From the NCBI GenBank assembly GCA_947569705.1, contig CANOSP010000001.1:246852-310851 (forward strand): a DNA stretch of 64,000 bases, given 5' to 3'. The notes under the pieces were generated by a model that saw only the letters and a list, made by a program, of their open reading frames with translations, was not told the origin of the DNA and searched no databases. Position numbers and translations under genes: made by a program. The stretch comes from an uncultured Erysipelotrichaceae bacterium (GTDB lineage Bacteria; Bacillota_I; Bacilli_A; Erysipelotrichales; Erysipelotrichaceae). Below are positions 38,231 through 45,136 of the stretch, piece after piece (positions within the stretch are counted from its first letter, which is position 1; each line of letters opens with the position of its first letter).

Positions 38231-38890
38231 CTATCCACATATGTCAGTGATCATATTTGATACTTTTTCTACAACTTCTTCAATGCTCAAATCGCTTGTA
38301 TCAATCTCGATTGCATCGCTTGCTTTTTTCAGCGGAGAAGCTGCGCGATGAGTATCCTGATAATCGCGCTGTACAATATCCTGATAAATTGTATCATAAT
38401 CAGCGGCGATCCCTTTTTCCGTATATTCTTGAAAACGGCGCTTTGCCCTTGCCTCTACGCTTGCGACCATATAGATTTTCACATCGGCATCAGGCAATAC
38501 GACCGTACCTATATCACGACCGTCTAAAATATAACCTTTTTCTTCAGCGATTTCCCGCTGCATCGCAACAAGCGCTTCTCGCACTTTCGCAAATGCCGAT
38601 ACTTTAGACGCAGCCATAGAAATTTCATTCTGTCTGATCTCAAGTGTCACTTTTTGATTATTAAGGTATACATCCTTATTCTCATCAAAGCGAATATCCA
38701 CATTCTTGATCATTTCATATAAACTGTTTTCATCATCTAAAGCAATTCCCTGTGTGATTGCCGCATAGGCACAACAGCGATACATAGCACCGGTATCCAA
38801 ATGCGTTAAATGAAATCGTTTTGCCAATAAATCGGCAATCGTGCTTTTACCGGCTGCGCTGGGACCGTCTATCGCAATATTTAACTTCAT
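38231..38890 (-). CDS. cmk: Cytidylate kinase
   Basis: Phosphorylates CMP and dCMP (219 aa). The P-loop is GPSAAGKST (residues 8-16), followed by HLDTGAMYR (near 31) and the GRDIGTVVLPDADVKIY segment (near 129), which is diagnostic for Cmk. The lid has RAKRRFQEY. The ATG shares a base with the stop codon of the upstream gene (TGATG), so the two are coupled. GGAGGG serves as ribosome site. Confidence 0.95.
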   Translation of the reverse strand: MKLNIAIDGPSAAGKSTIADLLAKRFHLTHLDTGAMYRCCAYAAITQGIALDDENSLYEMIKNVDIRFDENKDVYLNNQKVTLEIRQNEISMAASKVSAFAKVREALVAMQREIAEEKGYILDGRDIGTVVLPDADVKIYMVASVEARAKRRFQEYTEKGIAADYDTIYQDIVQRDYQDTHRAASPLKKASDAIEIDTSDLSIEEVVEKVSNMITDICG

Positions 38891-39867
38891 CAGACAAGCC
38901 CTCCGGCTTGAATCACCCAGTAAATAATAATACCGATAATAACCAACAGTGCCAAAATTAAGCAGCCTAATATCACATTCAACATTTTATTGGTTTTCTC
39001 TACGCCTTCACTCAGATCATTGAGATCATCCTCATACTCATTTAACTGCACACGCAGCTGTTGTGTTTCTTCAACCAGCTTTTGATGAAGCTTTTGTTCA
39101 CGCTCAACCTCTGCCTGTAATTCCTTGGCAGCGACCGGCTTTGGTTTCGGCTTGTTCTGTATAACCGGCTGCTTTTCCTTTTTTACCGCAGCACTTTGAT
39201 TTGCAATAACCGGCTGTGCGGAAGGAGCCGGTTTCGCTTTCGGCTGCTTCGTTTTCAATTCCTTTTTCACATCTTGTGAAATCACCTCTGCCGGCTTTGC
39301 CACCTCAACCGTAGCTTCAACAGGCTTTGTCTCGTCAGCTTGTTTTGTTTCCGTGCTTTGCGCTGAAGGCTCAGGCTGAAGTGCTTCTTCCTCTAACAGA
39401 CTTTTTACCTGTGCGGCAATATCCTCACGATTTTGAATCGCCGTTTCCGCTTGCTTCACTTCCTTGACCTCATCTTCAATATTCTGAATATAGTCACTGC
39501 GTTTGGCTCTTGAAACGGCATTCAAACGATTTAAAATATCAATCTGGGTATTCTCACTTTCACGGTTGCCTTTTTTTATATTATATTCACGAACCTCATT
39601 AATAAAATCATCTAAATATTCATTACGAAATTCCTGCATAGTGGAATCATTATCATCATAGATTGATGTATCAATCCGCTCACGCTGCGGTGTATTAGGT
39701 TCTTCCTCAGTGATTGTCACTTTTTTAAAGATAGAAGGATCTATTTCATTTAAACGCTTCGCATAAGACTGCAGCTTTTCTTCCGGCGGTGTATCCGTAC
39801 CGATACTGTCATCTTCAATCTGCTTGCGCAAATCTTCATAACGCTTGACCCTTGATAAAGTTTCCAT
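38890..39867 (-). CDS. Unknown tail-anchored, coiled-coil protein
   Basis: Function not recognised (325 aa). The N-terminal half is acidic and helical (METLSRVKRYEDLRKQIEDD; EYLDDFINEVREYNIKKGN). A low-complexity linker rich in Pro, Lys, Ala and Gln spans about residues 160-245. A coiled coil (EREQKLHQKLVEETQQL) covers about 250-292, and a single transmembrane helix sits at the very C terminus (MLNVILGCLILALLVIIGII). The bulk should therefore be cytoplasmic and anchored by its tail. AGGAGG precedes the ATG, and the gene is translationally coupled to cmk. The architecture recalls division or membrane-scaffold proteins, which is only an analogy. Confidence 0.7.
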   Translation of the reverse strand: METLSRVKRYEDLRKQIEDDSIGTDTPPEEKLQSYAKRLNEIDPSIFKKVTITEEEPNTPQRERIDTSIYDDNDSTMQEFRNEYLDDFINEVREYNIKKGNRESENTQIDILNRLNAVSRAKRSDYIQNIEDEVKEVKQAETAIQNREDIAAQVKSLLEEEALQPEPSAQSTETKQADETKPVEATVEVAKPAEVISQDVKKELKTKQPKAKPAPSAQPVIANQSAAVKKEKQPVIQNKPKPKPVAAKELQAEVEREQKLHQKLVEETQQLRVQLNEYEDDLNDLSEGVEKTNKMLNVILGCLILALLVIIGIIIYWVIQAGGLV

Positions 39868-39998
39868 AAGAAAAACCTCCTAATCAAATATTATTATACC
39901 AAACTTCTGCATGAAATGGTATGTATAATTCATTAGAAATCTATAAATATTGAAAAAAACAATCACTGCCGGATCATCAATCCCGTTTATCAGATGAA

Positions 39999-40037
39999 AA
40001 CCATCGAAAAGATTCTTATCGGAATCTGTCGATGGTT
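39999..40037 (-). terminator. Strong hairpin downstream of the small membrane protein gene
   Basis: AACCATCGA and TCGATGGTT enclose an inner GATTC/GAATC stem. On the minus strand it is followed by a short T stretch (TTTTCATC), so it probably ends the comG transcript. Confidence 0.7.
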
Positions 40038-40073
40038 GAAGAGATATTGATTGATTTTCACTTTCATAAAAAG

Positions 40074-40403
40074 CTACATCAAGCTTTTATAGCGAATTGC
40101 GGACGCAAAAGCGCTGAACGGCACAAATACCGCCAGTGCCATAAAAGCTAATATATCCGTATTTAATGATAACCCTTGCATCTGATACAAATAAGCGATG
40201 ATTCCGATATAAATGCCGCAGAATAAGAAATCCTTCCATTCAATCGGTTGACAATTTTCCGTATAAAAACGCATTGTAATAATCAAAAAAATCAGAAATA
40301 ACGGAATGCTCTCATAGATCAACGGATCGATAAAACGCATCATATGTCCGAAACCAAGCATGAGCCAATAAAAAACGGTTGCGGTAAAAAGATTTAATAA
40401 CAT
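40074..40403 (-). CDS. Small four-helix membrane protein, unknown
   Basis: Not recognised (109 aa). Four hydrophobic helices are visible (residues about 2-21, 34-46, 58-74 and 84-104) with short polar loops. GAGGTGG precedes the ATG. It is 40 bases downstream of the last comG gene on the same strand and before a shared terminator, so it may be co-transcribed with competence genes; whether it has any role there is unknown. Confidence 0.62.
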   Translation of the reverse strand: MLLNLFTATVFYWLMLGFGHMMRFIDPLIYESIPLFLIFLIITMRFYTENCQPIEWKDFLFCGIYIGIIAYLYQMQGLSLNTDILAFMALAVFVPFSAFASAIRYKSLM

Positions 40404-40443
40404 AATTCCACCTCATTGTTATCATGGCTGAAAGTGTATCTCG

Positions 40444-40878
40444 TTATTCAAGATCAATGATCGATAAAGATGCAATATCATATATGATCTTCAGACGCTG
40501 TTCATTCAATCGAACAGTACAGCACGCTTGTTCATACTCCAAGCGGATCAAAACATCGCGATACTGCATTTGTTCAGGTTCGGCGATGCATAAAGTTTCA
40601 TCACTTTCATGATTGAGCGTATCATCTTGCATTTCAGCTGTTTGTGAATCAGTATTGTTTTCCTTTTCACGCTCTTTTTCCAGCATACACTGATTCATTT
40701 CTTTCATCCGCAGTTTTGTTCGATAAATTGCCGCAATTTGTGCATCATAGAGATTCATATCCTTTTTCGCATTTTGTAAGGCAATCGCAGAAAAGATGAT
40801 AAGCAGTGCGCCCGCACATACAATATTCAGCCAAAGCAGTGCATATACACTGAAAAAACCGTTATTCTTCACAGGCAA
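40444..40878 (-). CDS. ComGG-like minor pseudopilin
   Basis: Probable ComGG of the competence pseudopilus (144 aa), assigned from its place as last gene of a comG operon and from topology. There is one N-terminal hydrophobic helix (FFSVYALLWLNIVCAGALLIIFSAIAL) and then a soluble domain with an acidic stretch. ComGG typically lacks the classical prepilin cleavage motif, as here. The start is a TTG at 40878 or a GTG at 40872; both overlap the preceding gene. Sequence similarity alone would not identify it. Confidence 0.6.
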   Translation of the reverse strand: MPVKNNGFFSVYALLWLNIVCAGALLIIFSAIALQNAKKDMNLYDAQIAAIYRTKLRMKEMNQCMLEKEREKENNTDSQTAEMQDDTLNHESDETLCIAEPEQMQYRDVLIRLEYEQACCTVRLNEQRLKIIYDIASLSIIDLE

Positions 40879-41266
40879 GCACCGCCCTTTTTGTTTTATT
40901 TAAACGCTTGATCGTCATTTGAAAACAGCTTCCCTGCTTCATAAACTTCACTTCATCGATATTCTGTAAAATGACTTCAAAGCCTTTGCGCTTGACCAGT
41001 TTATTTTCATATTGCGTTAAATAATAGGCTTCTTGATGATAGGTAAAATGCAGTTGATTTTGTGCAATGTATAAATCATTTGATTGTGCTAAGATCAACT
41101 GAAGCTGTTTGACAGCCAAACGATCTTCTGCTTCTTCATTACTTACGGCACCTTTTATGAGCAACCTTGTCGTCTGCGCCAGTAATGTACATACCAAAGC
41201 TGCACAAAGCAAAGACAATAATGCCTCAATCATTGTAAATCCGTGTTCCTGCTTCATATATTTCAT
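40862..41266 (-). CDS. ComGF-like minor pseudopilin
   Basis: Prepilin-type protein (134 aa) beginning MKYMKQEHGFTMIEALLSLL, which is a class III signal: a basic leader, cleavage after Gly, then Phe, Glu at +5 and a hydrophobic helix. After processing it would join the competence pseudopilus that brings DNA across the wall. The ATG at 41266 is 12 bases after AGGAGG. The gene overlaps the comGE-like gene by 41 bases. ComGF is assigned by order. Confidence 0.72.
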   Translation of the reverse strand: MKYMKQEHGFTMIEALLSLLCAALVCTLLAQTTRLLIKGAVSNEEAEDRLAVKQLQLILAQSNDLYIAQNQLHFTYHQEAYYLTQYENKLVKRKGFEVILQNIDEVKFMKQGSCFQMTIKRLNKTKRAVLACEE

Positions 41267-41405
41267 AAATATCTAAATCCTCCTCTGTCTGCATTGATTG
41301 AGCGCGTACTTGCAATGCACATACAAGCATCAGTAACATAATCATCACCAAAGATAATGCCGTGATCGCATCAATCAATAAAAAGCCGTGTTCATTTTTT
41401 AACAT
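41226..41405 (-). CDS. ComGE-like minor pseudopilin, very short
   Basis: A 59-aa protein fitting the gap between comGD and comGF: MLKNEHGFLLIDAITALSL followed by MIMLLMLVCAL and a polar tail rich in Glu and Asp. The basic leader with HGF, then an acidic residue at +5 and a hydrophobic helix, is a prepilin signal. GGG-rich and weak ribosome sites lie inside the end of comGD, which it overlaps by 14 bases; its 3' end overlaps comGF by 41 bases. At this length it is little more than the pilin helix, shorter than B. subtilis ComGE (115 aa), so it may be a minimal or degenerate form. Confidence 0.68.
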   Translation of the reverse strand: MLKNEHGFLLIDAITALSLVMIMLLMLVCALQVRAQSMQTEEDLDIYEIYEAGTRIYND

Positions 41406-41778
41406 ACATTCGCCCGCTTCCCAGTTGAATCACAAGTTCTTTGGTTTGATTGTGTGCATGACAGCGCAATGTCTTGGCACGATCGACATTGCCGTTTTTA
41501 TGAAAAACGACAAAGCCGTCACAGCGCATACCGATCGCAAGCCGTTGATTTTCGAAGATCATATCCGTTCCCTGAAACTCTACTTTGATTTCGCGATATG
41601 TTCGCATCGCCGTTCCCTGTACAAAGATAAGGCGCTCTCTCAATGCTTCCATATTTAAATCCATCGCATGATGCGCACCCCTGATAAAGGGAATCATTGC
41701 AAGTAGGGATACGGTAATCGCCAACACAATCAACATTTCGACCATGGTAAAACCACTATCGCGCCTGTGCCTGTCCAT
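41392..41778 (-). CDS. ComGD-like pseudopilin
   Basis: Minor pseudopilin (128 aa) with the signal RRDSGFTMVEMLIVLAITVSL: cleavage at Gly-Phe, Glu at +5 and a long hydrophobic helix; the rest is a small beta domain. The ATG at 41778 is preferred; an upstream TTG at 41790 is in frame. It overlaps the end of comGC by 23 bases. ComGD is assigned by order and size. Confidence 0.78.
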   Translation of the reverse strand: MDRHRRDSGFTMVEMLIVLAITVSLLAMIPFIRGAHHAMDLNMEALRERLIFVQGTAMRTYREIKVEFQGTDMIFENQRLAIGMRCDGFVVFHKNGNVDRAKTLRCHAHNQTKELVIQLGSGRMYVKK

Positions 41779-42058
41779 TGTGTATCTCAATCATTTCTCC
41801 TGCCGGACAGCGTCTTTGCGTGTCCTTGATATATCCCTCTGAAATCAACTGATCGATACTGCTCGGAGATACCAAATGATCGATTTCATATAACAGTATT
41901 TGTGCATTGACTACTTCTATCAAAGCCTCACAGCCTTTATTTTGAATAATCTTTTGTTTTTGTTGGATATTGGGCAGTGTTAATAAAAAGATCAATGCAA
42001 TAATAGACAGCACAATAATCATTTCCAAAATAGTAAAACCTTCTTGTTTTTTTAACAT
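41756..42058 (-). CDS. comGC: ComGC, major competence pseudopilin
   Basis: Major subunit of the competence pseudopilus (100 aa). The prepilin motif is QEGFTILEMIIVLSIIALI at residues 5-23, cleaved after Gly by the prepilin peptidase ComC, which is not in the window. Two Cys residues lie in the soluble part (KGCEAL and RRCPAG). The ComGC hallmark of one helix plus a short C-terminal domain fits. AAGGAGG lies 6 bases before the ATG. Confidence 0.88.
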   Translation of the reverse strand: MLKKQEGFTILEMIIVLSIIALIFLLTLPNIQQKQKIIQNKGCEALIEVVNAQILLYEIDHLVSPSSIDQLISEGYIKDTQRRCPAGEMIEIHNGQAQAR

Positions 42059-42107
42059 GTTTTTCCTCCTTGATTCCTTATCGAATCATTTATCACTTTT
42101 AACATAA

Positions 42108-43064
42108 TCACATGGTTTCCAACAGCTGCAGCGGCACGAGCATAATCTGATAGACAAGCAGCACCATACAGCCGACAAAACCGTAAGAAAAGATTTGAAT
42201 CCCTTGACCGATTCGCTTTAACAGCTGTTTCCACTGTTCACTTTGAAAGCTTTGATATTGCATTAAGACAGTCTCCAGCTGTTTTGTATGAGAACCGATC
42301 TCCCAATGCTTAATGAAATTTGTATCCAGCCATTCCTGTTCATGAAAGCAATCCGTCAGTGTGATCCCGCTTTTCAGCTGCGTTTCAATTTGATCGGCAC
42401 AGATTGCGAGCAATGATGTCTGTTTCAAATGCGTGAGAAATGAAATTGCATTCTTGGTCGAGATGCCGTGCCGCATAAATTGCGTAAAATAGGCAGCCGT
42501 TAAATAGGAACAATACTGTTGCGGCAGTTTCGTAAAGCGCAGTTTTCTTAAGATCCAAAGCTTTATTGAAACAGAGCGCATCATCAGTATAGTAATAAAC
42601 AGACACAGAATAATTCCCCATAGTAATAATACCGCCAAAGTCTGCAGTGAAGTGATCGAGAAGATCAAAAAGCGATTGGATGAGACATCAAACCCCTGCA
42701 TCAGCTGCGGCAATATAACCGATGTAAATACGATCAGTGTAAGAAATGACAATACAAATAACAACAACGGATAGCTGATTTCTTTGCGCAGTTTTGTTTT
42801 CAGTTCGTGGGTAATATCGGAAATCGAAAGTGCCGATTGAATCGCTTCGGGCAAAGCGGCGATTTTCAGAAAAAAGCGCAGATGATCATAGAACATCTCA
42901 CGATGTCCTTGTACCAAACACTCTTCAATGCTTTTCCCCTGTTCCATGGCATATAACAGGCGCACATCTCCCTGCACGAGTTCATATGCTTCACGAAACG
43001 GATAACCTTGTTTTAACAGCTGTGACAAAGCTTCCCATTCATAGCGCTTTAAGGTACAGATCAC
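42108..43064 (-). CDS. comGB: ComGB, polytopic inner-membrane platform of the competence pilus
   Basis: Type II secretion F-domain protein (about 318 aa) that organises pseudopilus assembly. The N-terminal F domain begins EALSQLLKQGYPFREAYELV; hydrophobic blocks appear near LLLFVLSFLTLIVFTSVILP, LLLWGIILCLFITILMM and the C-terminal YGFVGCMVLLVYQIMLVPL. The start is uncertain: GTG 43064 gives the length typical of the family, while ATG 43121 would add 19 residues. Either overlaps the end of comGA, so translation is coupled. Confidence 0.84.
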   Translation of the reverse strand: MICTLKRYEWEALSQLLKQGYPFREAYELVQGDVRLLYAMEQGKSIEECLVQGHREMFYDHLRFFLKIAALPEAIQSALSISDITHELKTKLRKEISYPLLLFVLSFLTLIVFTSVILPQLMQGFDVSSNRFLIFSITSLQTLAVLLLWGIILCLFITILMMRSVSIKLWILRKLRFTKLPQQYCSYLTAAYFTQFMRHGISTKNAISFLTHLKQTSLLAICADQIETQLKSGITLTDCFHEQEWLDTNFIKHWEIGSHTKQLETVLMQYQSFQSEQWKQLLKRIGQGIQIFSYGFVGCMVLLVYQIMLVPLQLLETM

Positions 43065-44037
43065 CGCTTGCCGCTTCTTCGCTGATAAGCTGAGCCTGCA
43101 ATGCCTGTTTGATTTTGGCATAGATATCTTCGTGCGAGGACGGCAGTTTGTTTGAAAGCGCCGCCTGCAGCTGTGGTCCTTGTAAAATCTCATAAATACA
43201 AATACGCTCCTTTTCTTTTTGTCGATGCGGATACAAGCGCTGTGAACATACTGCGCTCAGGGTATCCTTTAAGTTCTGATTACTGATTCCCAATTCATTC
43301 AAACGCTTCAATGCTTCGGCAGCGTTTTTGGCATGGATGCAGGAAAAGACCAAGTGTCCGCTCAAGGCACAGCGATATGCCATTCTTGCACTGTAAACAT
43401 CCCTTATTTCACCGATCATAATAACATCGGGATCATGCCGCATAAACTGCCGAATTCCTTCTTCATACGTAAAGCCGGCTGCTTCATTGACCGCAAGCTG
43501 CACAAAGCGATCATCGTGAACTTCGATCGGATCCTCTAAGGTCATGATCTTGTGCCTGCCAATATCGGCGATTTCGGAAAGCAGTGCATATAACGTTGTC
43601 GTTTTACCGCTGCCGGTCGGTCCGGACAGTATCACCATACCGCTCGTCTGTTTACACCAGCCTTGAAATATCGCCGTCTGCTTCGGATCATGACTGAGCT
43701 GATGAAGCGCTATCTTATGATGATTGTTCAGGATTCTCAGCACCCCGGTCTGCGTATCATAAGACGTAATCAAGGAAAACCGAAAAAACAATGTTTGATG
43801 TTCCCAATCGAATGAAAAGCTGCCTGACTGCGGACGATCACCGTTTCCTAAATCTAAATCGGCGATGTATTTTAGATAATGAAACAGCTTCACATTAAAA
43901 GCAGCACTGTGCACATCTTCCATTCCCTGTTTGCTTCTGATCATGATTTTCAGCGTATCGTGACGATAATGAAAATGAATATCTGTCGCCTGTTTTTTCA
44001 TCGCAAAGGATATTAGCTGATAAAGTGTTTCTTTCAT
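43039..44037 (-). CDS. comGA: ComGA, competence pilus assembly ATPase
   Basis: Secretion ATPase of the GspE/PilB class (332 aa) that powers pseudopilus assembly for DNA uptake. Walker A is GPTGSGKTTTLYA (near residue 136), the Asp box is TLEDPIE, Walker B is DPDVIMIGEIRD (near 200) and the His box is GHLVFSCIHAKNA. The tetracysteine motif of some PilB proteins is absent, as in ComGA. The ATG at 44037 follows AGGAGGTG. A promoter TTGGGA-17-TATAAC (44057-44085) lies just upstream. No clear ComK box was identified. Confidence 0.93.
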   Translation of the reverse strand: MKETLYQLISFAMKKQATDIHFHYRHDTLKIMIRSKQGMEDVHSAAFNVKLFHYLKYIADLDLGNGDRPQSGSFSFDWEHQTLFFRFSLITSYDTQTGVLRILNNHHKIALHQLSHDPKQTAIFQGWCKQTSGMVILSGPTGSGKTTTLYALLSEIADIGRHKIMTLEDPIEVHDDRFVQLAVNEAAGFTYEEGIRQFMRHDPDVIMIGEIRDVYSARMAYRCALSGHLVFSCIHAKNAAEALKRLNELGISNQNLKDTLSAVCSQRLYPHRQKEKERICIYEILQGPQLQAALSNKLPSSHEDIYAKIKQALQAQLISEEAASGDLYLKAL

Positions 44038-44056
44038 TTTTTCACCTCCTATTTTT

Positions 44057-44085
44057 GTTATACACATGAATTATGAAAATCCCAA
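44057..44085 (-). promoter_or_regulatory. Candidate comG promoter
   Basis: On the minus strand TTGGGA (44080-44085), a 17-bp spacer and TATAAC (44057-44062). The 9-bp inverted repeat at 44090-44120 lies directly upstream. Confidence 0.5.
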
Positions 44086-44089
44086 AAAA

Positions 44090-44120
44090 AAGATCAATTT
44101 TTTTTAAAAAGATTGATCTT
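44090..44120 (-). repeat. 9-bp inverted repeat upstream of comGA
   Basis: AAGATCAAT and ATTGATCTT separated by 13 bases. On the minus strand it is followed by a T run, so it could act as a second terminator after the hydrolase gene, or as a regulatory dyad abutting the comG -35. Confidence 0.6.
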
Positions 44121-44189
44121 GAGATTGAATGATAAATATTGATAGAGTTAAACGAGTGTTGATCATTAAATAAAACAGCGATAATGTAC

Positions 44190-44213
44190 AAAAAAAGCAT
44201 GGATTCACCATGC
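44190..44213 (-). terminator. Intrinsic terminator after the metallo-hydrolase gene
   Basis: On the minus strand GCATGG-tgaat-CCATGC followed by seven T. Confidence 0.87.
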
Positions 44214-44218
44214 ATCAT

Positions 44219-44830
44219 TTAGTTTAAATACGGATTATGTAACAATTCTTCCTGCAGTGTTGTGGTTGGACCATGCCCCGGATACACCTTTAAATTCGGC
44301 TCCATCTGCTTGATTTTTTCCAATGTTTGAATCATTTTGGTATTTGAACCGGTAAACAGATCTGTTCTTCCGATACTGCCTTGAAACAGCACATCGCCGC
44401 AGATCATATTTCCTTCCCAAAGCATGATACTGCTTCCTTCACTGTGACCGGGAGCGTCAATTAATTCAAACGCAAACTCGCCGATTTGATTGATTCCCGG
44501 CTGTAAAGCAATGACTTCACTTTTGACAATCACCTCATGTTCCATCCCTGCGGATACATTTAAATACGGATTGGCTAATAACGGAATATCCAAAGGATTC
44601 ATATAAACAGAACAATTATAATAGTTTGCCAATAAATCCACTCCGGCGATATGATCAAAATGACCGTGTGTTAAATAAATGCCGTCGACAAAACCTCGTT
44701 GTGCATCAATCAGTTTTTGAACCTTAGGACTCTTACTGCCCGGATCGACAATCAGGACATGCTGATTTTTCCATAATAAATAACAATTAGCCGCAAAGCT
44801 TCCTAGTACAAGGGAATCAATCTTCGTCAT
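44219..44830 (-). CDS. Metallo-beta-lactamase-fold hydrolase (glyoxalase II-like)
   Basis: Dinuclear metal hydrolase of the MBL fold (203 aa). Motifs: THGHFDHIAG (near residue 55), a His in APGHSEGS (near 130), the metal-bridging Asp in CGDVLFQGSIGRTD and the last His in YPGHGPTTT. The family includes hydroxyacylglutathione hydrolases and B. subtilis YqgX-like enzymes; the substrate cannot be assigned. GAGGAG precedes the ATG. It lies between rpmG and the comG operon; in B. subtilis yqgX is also near comG. Confidence 0.85.
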   Translation of the reverse strand: MTKIDSLVLGSFAANCYLLWKNQHVLIVDPGSKSPKVQKLIDAQRGFVDGIYLTHGHFDHIAGVDLLANYYNCSVYMNPLDIPLLANPYLNVSAGMEHEVIVKSEVIALQPGINQIGEFAFELIDAPGHSEGSSIMLWEGNMICGDVLFQGSIGRTDLFTGSNTKMIQTLEKIKQMEPNLKVYPGHGPTTTLQEELLHNPYLN

Positions 44831-44849
44831 GCGTATCTCCTCTTTCTAA

Positions 44850-44876
44850 TAAAAAAGACCTTCGGGCCCTTTTTAT
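44850..44876 (-). terminator. Terminator after rpmG
   Basis: On the minus strand AAAGGGCC-cgaa-GGTCTTTTTT forms a stem with one bulge and a T tract; the rpmG stop codon is at its edge. Confidence 0.75.
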
Positions 44877-45022
44877 TTTTTCTCTTTATGTAAAGTTTTC
44901 TTGTTACAACGTGGGCAAAATTTGTTGATCTGCATACGTTCCGGATTTTTACGTTTATTTCGTGTTCCGATGTAGTTTTCTTCTCCACACTCTGAGCACT
45001 TGAAAGTAATACGATCTCTCAT
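44873..45022 (-). CDS. rpmG: Ribosomal protein bL33
   Basis: Large-subunit ribosomal protein L33, 49 aa, beginning [17 protein letters not shown] and ending [16 protein letters not shown]. Two CxxC pairs (CSEC, CPRC) show this is the zinc-binding (C+) form. GGAGGT lies 6 bases before the ATG. PBP2 lies upstream on the same strand, 114 bases away. Confidence 0.95.
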   Translation of the reverse strand: MRDRITFKCSECGEENYIGTRNKRKNPERMQINKFCPRCNKKTLHKEKK

Positions 45023-45136
45023 GTTATACCTCCTCGTCCTTACTTGCTATAGCATTATAGCATACTATAGTGTAAAATGCTAATATTTTTTAATAAACTC
45101 TTATAAATAATCGGATTTACGGCTGGAACAGCTGCT

